From: Lachnospiraceae bacterium UBA7480
GTDB lineage: Bacteria > Bacillota > Clostridia > Lachnospirales > Lachnospiraceae
Direction of reading: 5' to 3'
Assembly (NCBI GenBank): GCA_002479655.1
Contig: DLOQ01000057.1
Coordinates: forward strand, 39,197 to 44,973
DNA length: 5,777 nt
The position numbers and the translations under genes are program-made. Below are positions 5,103 to 5,777 of the stretch, one piece after another; position 1 is the first letter of the stretch; every line of letters starts with the position of its first letter. The notes beneath the pieces are model-generated. The model worked only from the letters and a program-made list of their open reading frames with translations. It made no database searches and was not told the DNA's origin.

Positions 5103-5435
5103 ATGAAAATTGAATTTGAAAAGCTTACGGAACAGGCGCACCTTAAATTTAAGGGCGGAGAAGGCAACACCAATCTGAAGATGTATGATGACGGCGATAC
5201 AAAGATCATGCGTGGGCGGTTGGAGTCCGGCGCGTTTATCGGACTGCATACGCATGAGGCTAACTGTGAAGTGGTCTTTATCGTGGAAGGCGAAGGCAAG
5301 GCTGTCTATGACAATGTGGAAGAGGTTTTAAAAGCAGGAGACTGTCATTATTGTCCAAAGGGACACGCGCACAGTCTAATCAATAACAGCGATCAGGATC
5401 TGATCTTTTATGCGGTTGTGCCGGAGCTGCGATGA
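5103..5435 (+). CDS. Small single-domain cupin protein
   Basis: A 110-residue protein that is essentially one cupin beta-barrel. Motif 1 runs from Gly47: GLHTHEANCEVVFIVEGEG gives the metal ligands His49, His51 and Glu56. Motif 2 runs from Gly79: G-x5-P-x-G-x2-H-x3-N, with Pro85, Gly87, His90 (fourth ligand) and Asn94, an exact match to the family pattern. All four ligands are present, so a bound divalent metal is expected. The substrate is unknown: stand-alone cupins of this size include sugar-binding proteins, isomerases and dioxygenases, and some have no known activity. The protein has no signal peptide, so it is cytosolic. ATG 5103 is supported by AAAAGGAG 8 nt upstream; the longer in-frame ATG at 5058 lies inside the VanZ-like gene and has no such site. 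It is probably cotranscribed with the VanZ-like gene. Confidence 0.9.
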   Translation: MKIEFEKLTEQAHLKFKGGEGNTNLKMYDDGDTKIMRGRLESGAFIGLHTHEANCEVVFIVEGEGKAVYDNVEEVLKAGDCHYCPKGHAHSLINNSDQDLIFYAVVPELR

Positions 5436-5495
5436 GATGGTATTTTGGTTTATTAACGAATACATTTGTTTTGTAAATATTGCGCCTTCGGTATA

Positions 5496-5507
5496 GCACT
5501 AAAGTGC
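5496..5507. repeat. Short inverted repeat upstream of the MATE gene
   Basis: GCACT and AGTGC are perfect 5-bp arms around AA, forming a 12-bp near-palindrome 27 bp before the MATE start. It may be a regulator half-site pair. The 99-bp gap that holds it has only a loose promoter candidate (TTGTAA at 5472-5477 and TATAGC at 5492-5497, 14 bp apart, which is short) and no clear terminator after the cupin gene. Confidence 0.3.
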
Positions 5508-5534
5508 ATTAAAATTTGTGGGTTTCGGAAAGGC

Positions 5535-5777
5535 ATGGTTACTAAAATTACACGATCGGAAGAAAAACTGGGAACAGAGCGAATGGGAAAGCTGATGATC
5601 TCTATGGGGATTCCCACATTGGTCGCACAGCTTATAAATTTGCTTTACAATATTGTTGACAGAATGTATATCGGGCATATCGTCGGACCGGATGCTCTGA
5701 CAGGGGTAGGGCTTACCCTGTCTGTCATCATGCTGATCTCGGCATTCAGCGCATTAATGGGCGCCGGAGGCGCGCCG
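5535..5777 (+). CDS. MATE-family efflux transporter, 5' part only
   Basis: The first 81 codons of a multidrug and toxic compound extrusion transporter that runs off the right edge; full-length members have about 450 residues and 12 membrane helices. After a short charged N-terminus (LGTERMGKL), the first helix (about 19-40) contains MGIPTLVAQLINLLYNIVD. It is followed by RMYIGHIVGPDALTGVGL and the start of helix 2 (about 57-77). The NLLYNIVDRMYIGHI block is a hallmark of the clostridial MepA/NorM-like branch. These proteins export cationic drugs or metabolites using a sodium or proton gradient; the substrate cannot be predicted. The start at 5535 gives the usual N-terminus, but AAAGG ends only 1 nt before the ATG, so initiation may be inefficient. 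The next in-frame ATG (5580) would cut away most of the N-terminal tail but has no better site. Confidence 0.88.
   Translation, partial: MVTKITRSEEKLGTERMGKLMISMGIPTLVAQLINLLYNIVDRMYIGHIVGPDALTGVGLTLSVIMLISAFSALMGAGGAP

Noticed and set aside
5009..5299. Minus-strand 96-codon frame opposite the cupin gene
   Set aside because: The plus-strand cupin has both intact metal motifs; the minus frame has no recognisable domain or ribosome site.

Overview
The window looks like chromosome from a low-to-moderate GC Firmicute, most likely a gut clostridium of the Lachnospiraceae type. I infer this from the strong AGGAGG-type ribosome sites, AT-rich intergenic DNA, sigma-A-like promoters, and the mix of gene families: a DUF4143-type ATPase, a LytTR response regulator, a VanZ-like protein, a small cupin and a MATE transporter. 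I could run no database search. Family names come from motifs that can be read directly.

Left part (1-770). A minus-strand AAA ATPase gene runs off the left edge. It has a well-formed promoter (425-453), with two copies of an imperfectly palindromic 18-bp box lying 32 bp apart just upstream of its -35. Beyond this lie a perfect 16-bp palindrome (529-544) and about 180 bp of degenerate sequence (541-721). Read on the minus strand, that stretch falls into about nine 20-bp phased units and ends in 5'-TGT. The best explanation I can offer is the orphan end of an IS21-type insertion sequence without its transposase genes. Its outer edge lies directly against the promoter region of the next gene.

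Centre-left (771-2260). A LytTR-type response regulator is followed 39 bp later by a cysteine-free helical protein of unknown function, whose first residues resemble those of the flagellar hook-filament junction protein FlgL. No sensor kinase is present, so the pair is an orphan regulator plus a possible partner or target. A long imperfect hairpin closes this unit, facing the convergent gene.

Centre (2282-4311). A minus-strand polytopic membrane protein with a conserved-looking cytosolic segment (possibly DUF6688) is divergent from a plus-strand lipoprotein. The lipoprotein has a near-consensus promoter, and a roughly 100-nt leader that contains a GC-rich hairpin. On the opposite strand that hairpin looks like an intrinsic terminator pointing at the membrane-protein gene.

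Right part (4312-5777). An extended -10 promoter drives a VanZ-like membrane protein and, 20 bp later, a single-domain cupin with both metal-binding motifs intact. A MATE-family efflux transporter then starts and runs off the right edge. These right-hand genes look like ordinary chromosomal genes. The unusual material is in the 450-770 intergenic region, the regulator pair and the lipoprotein leader.
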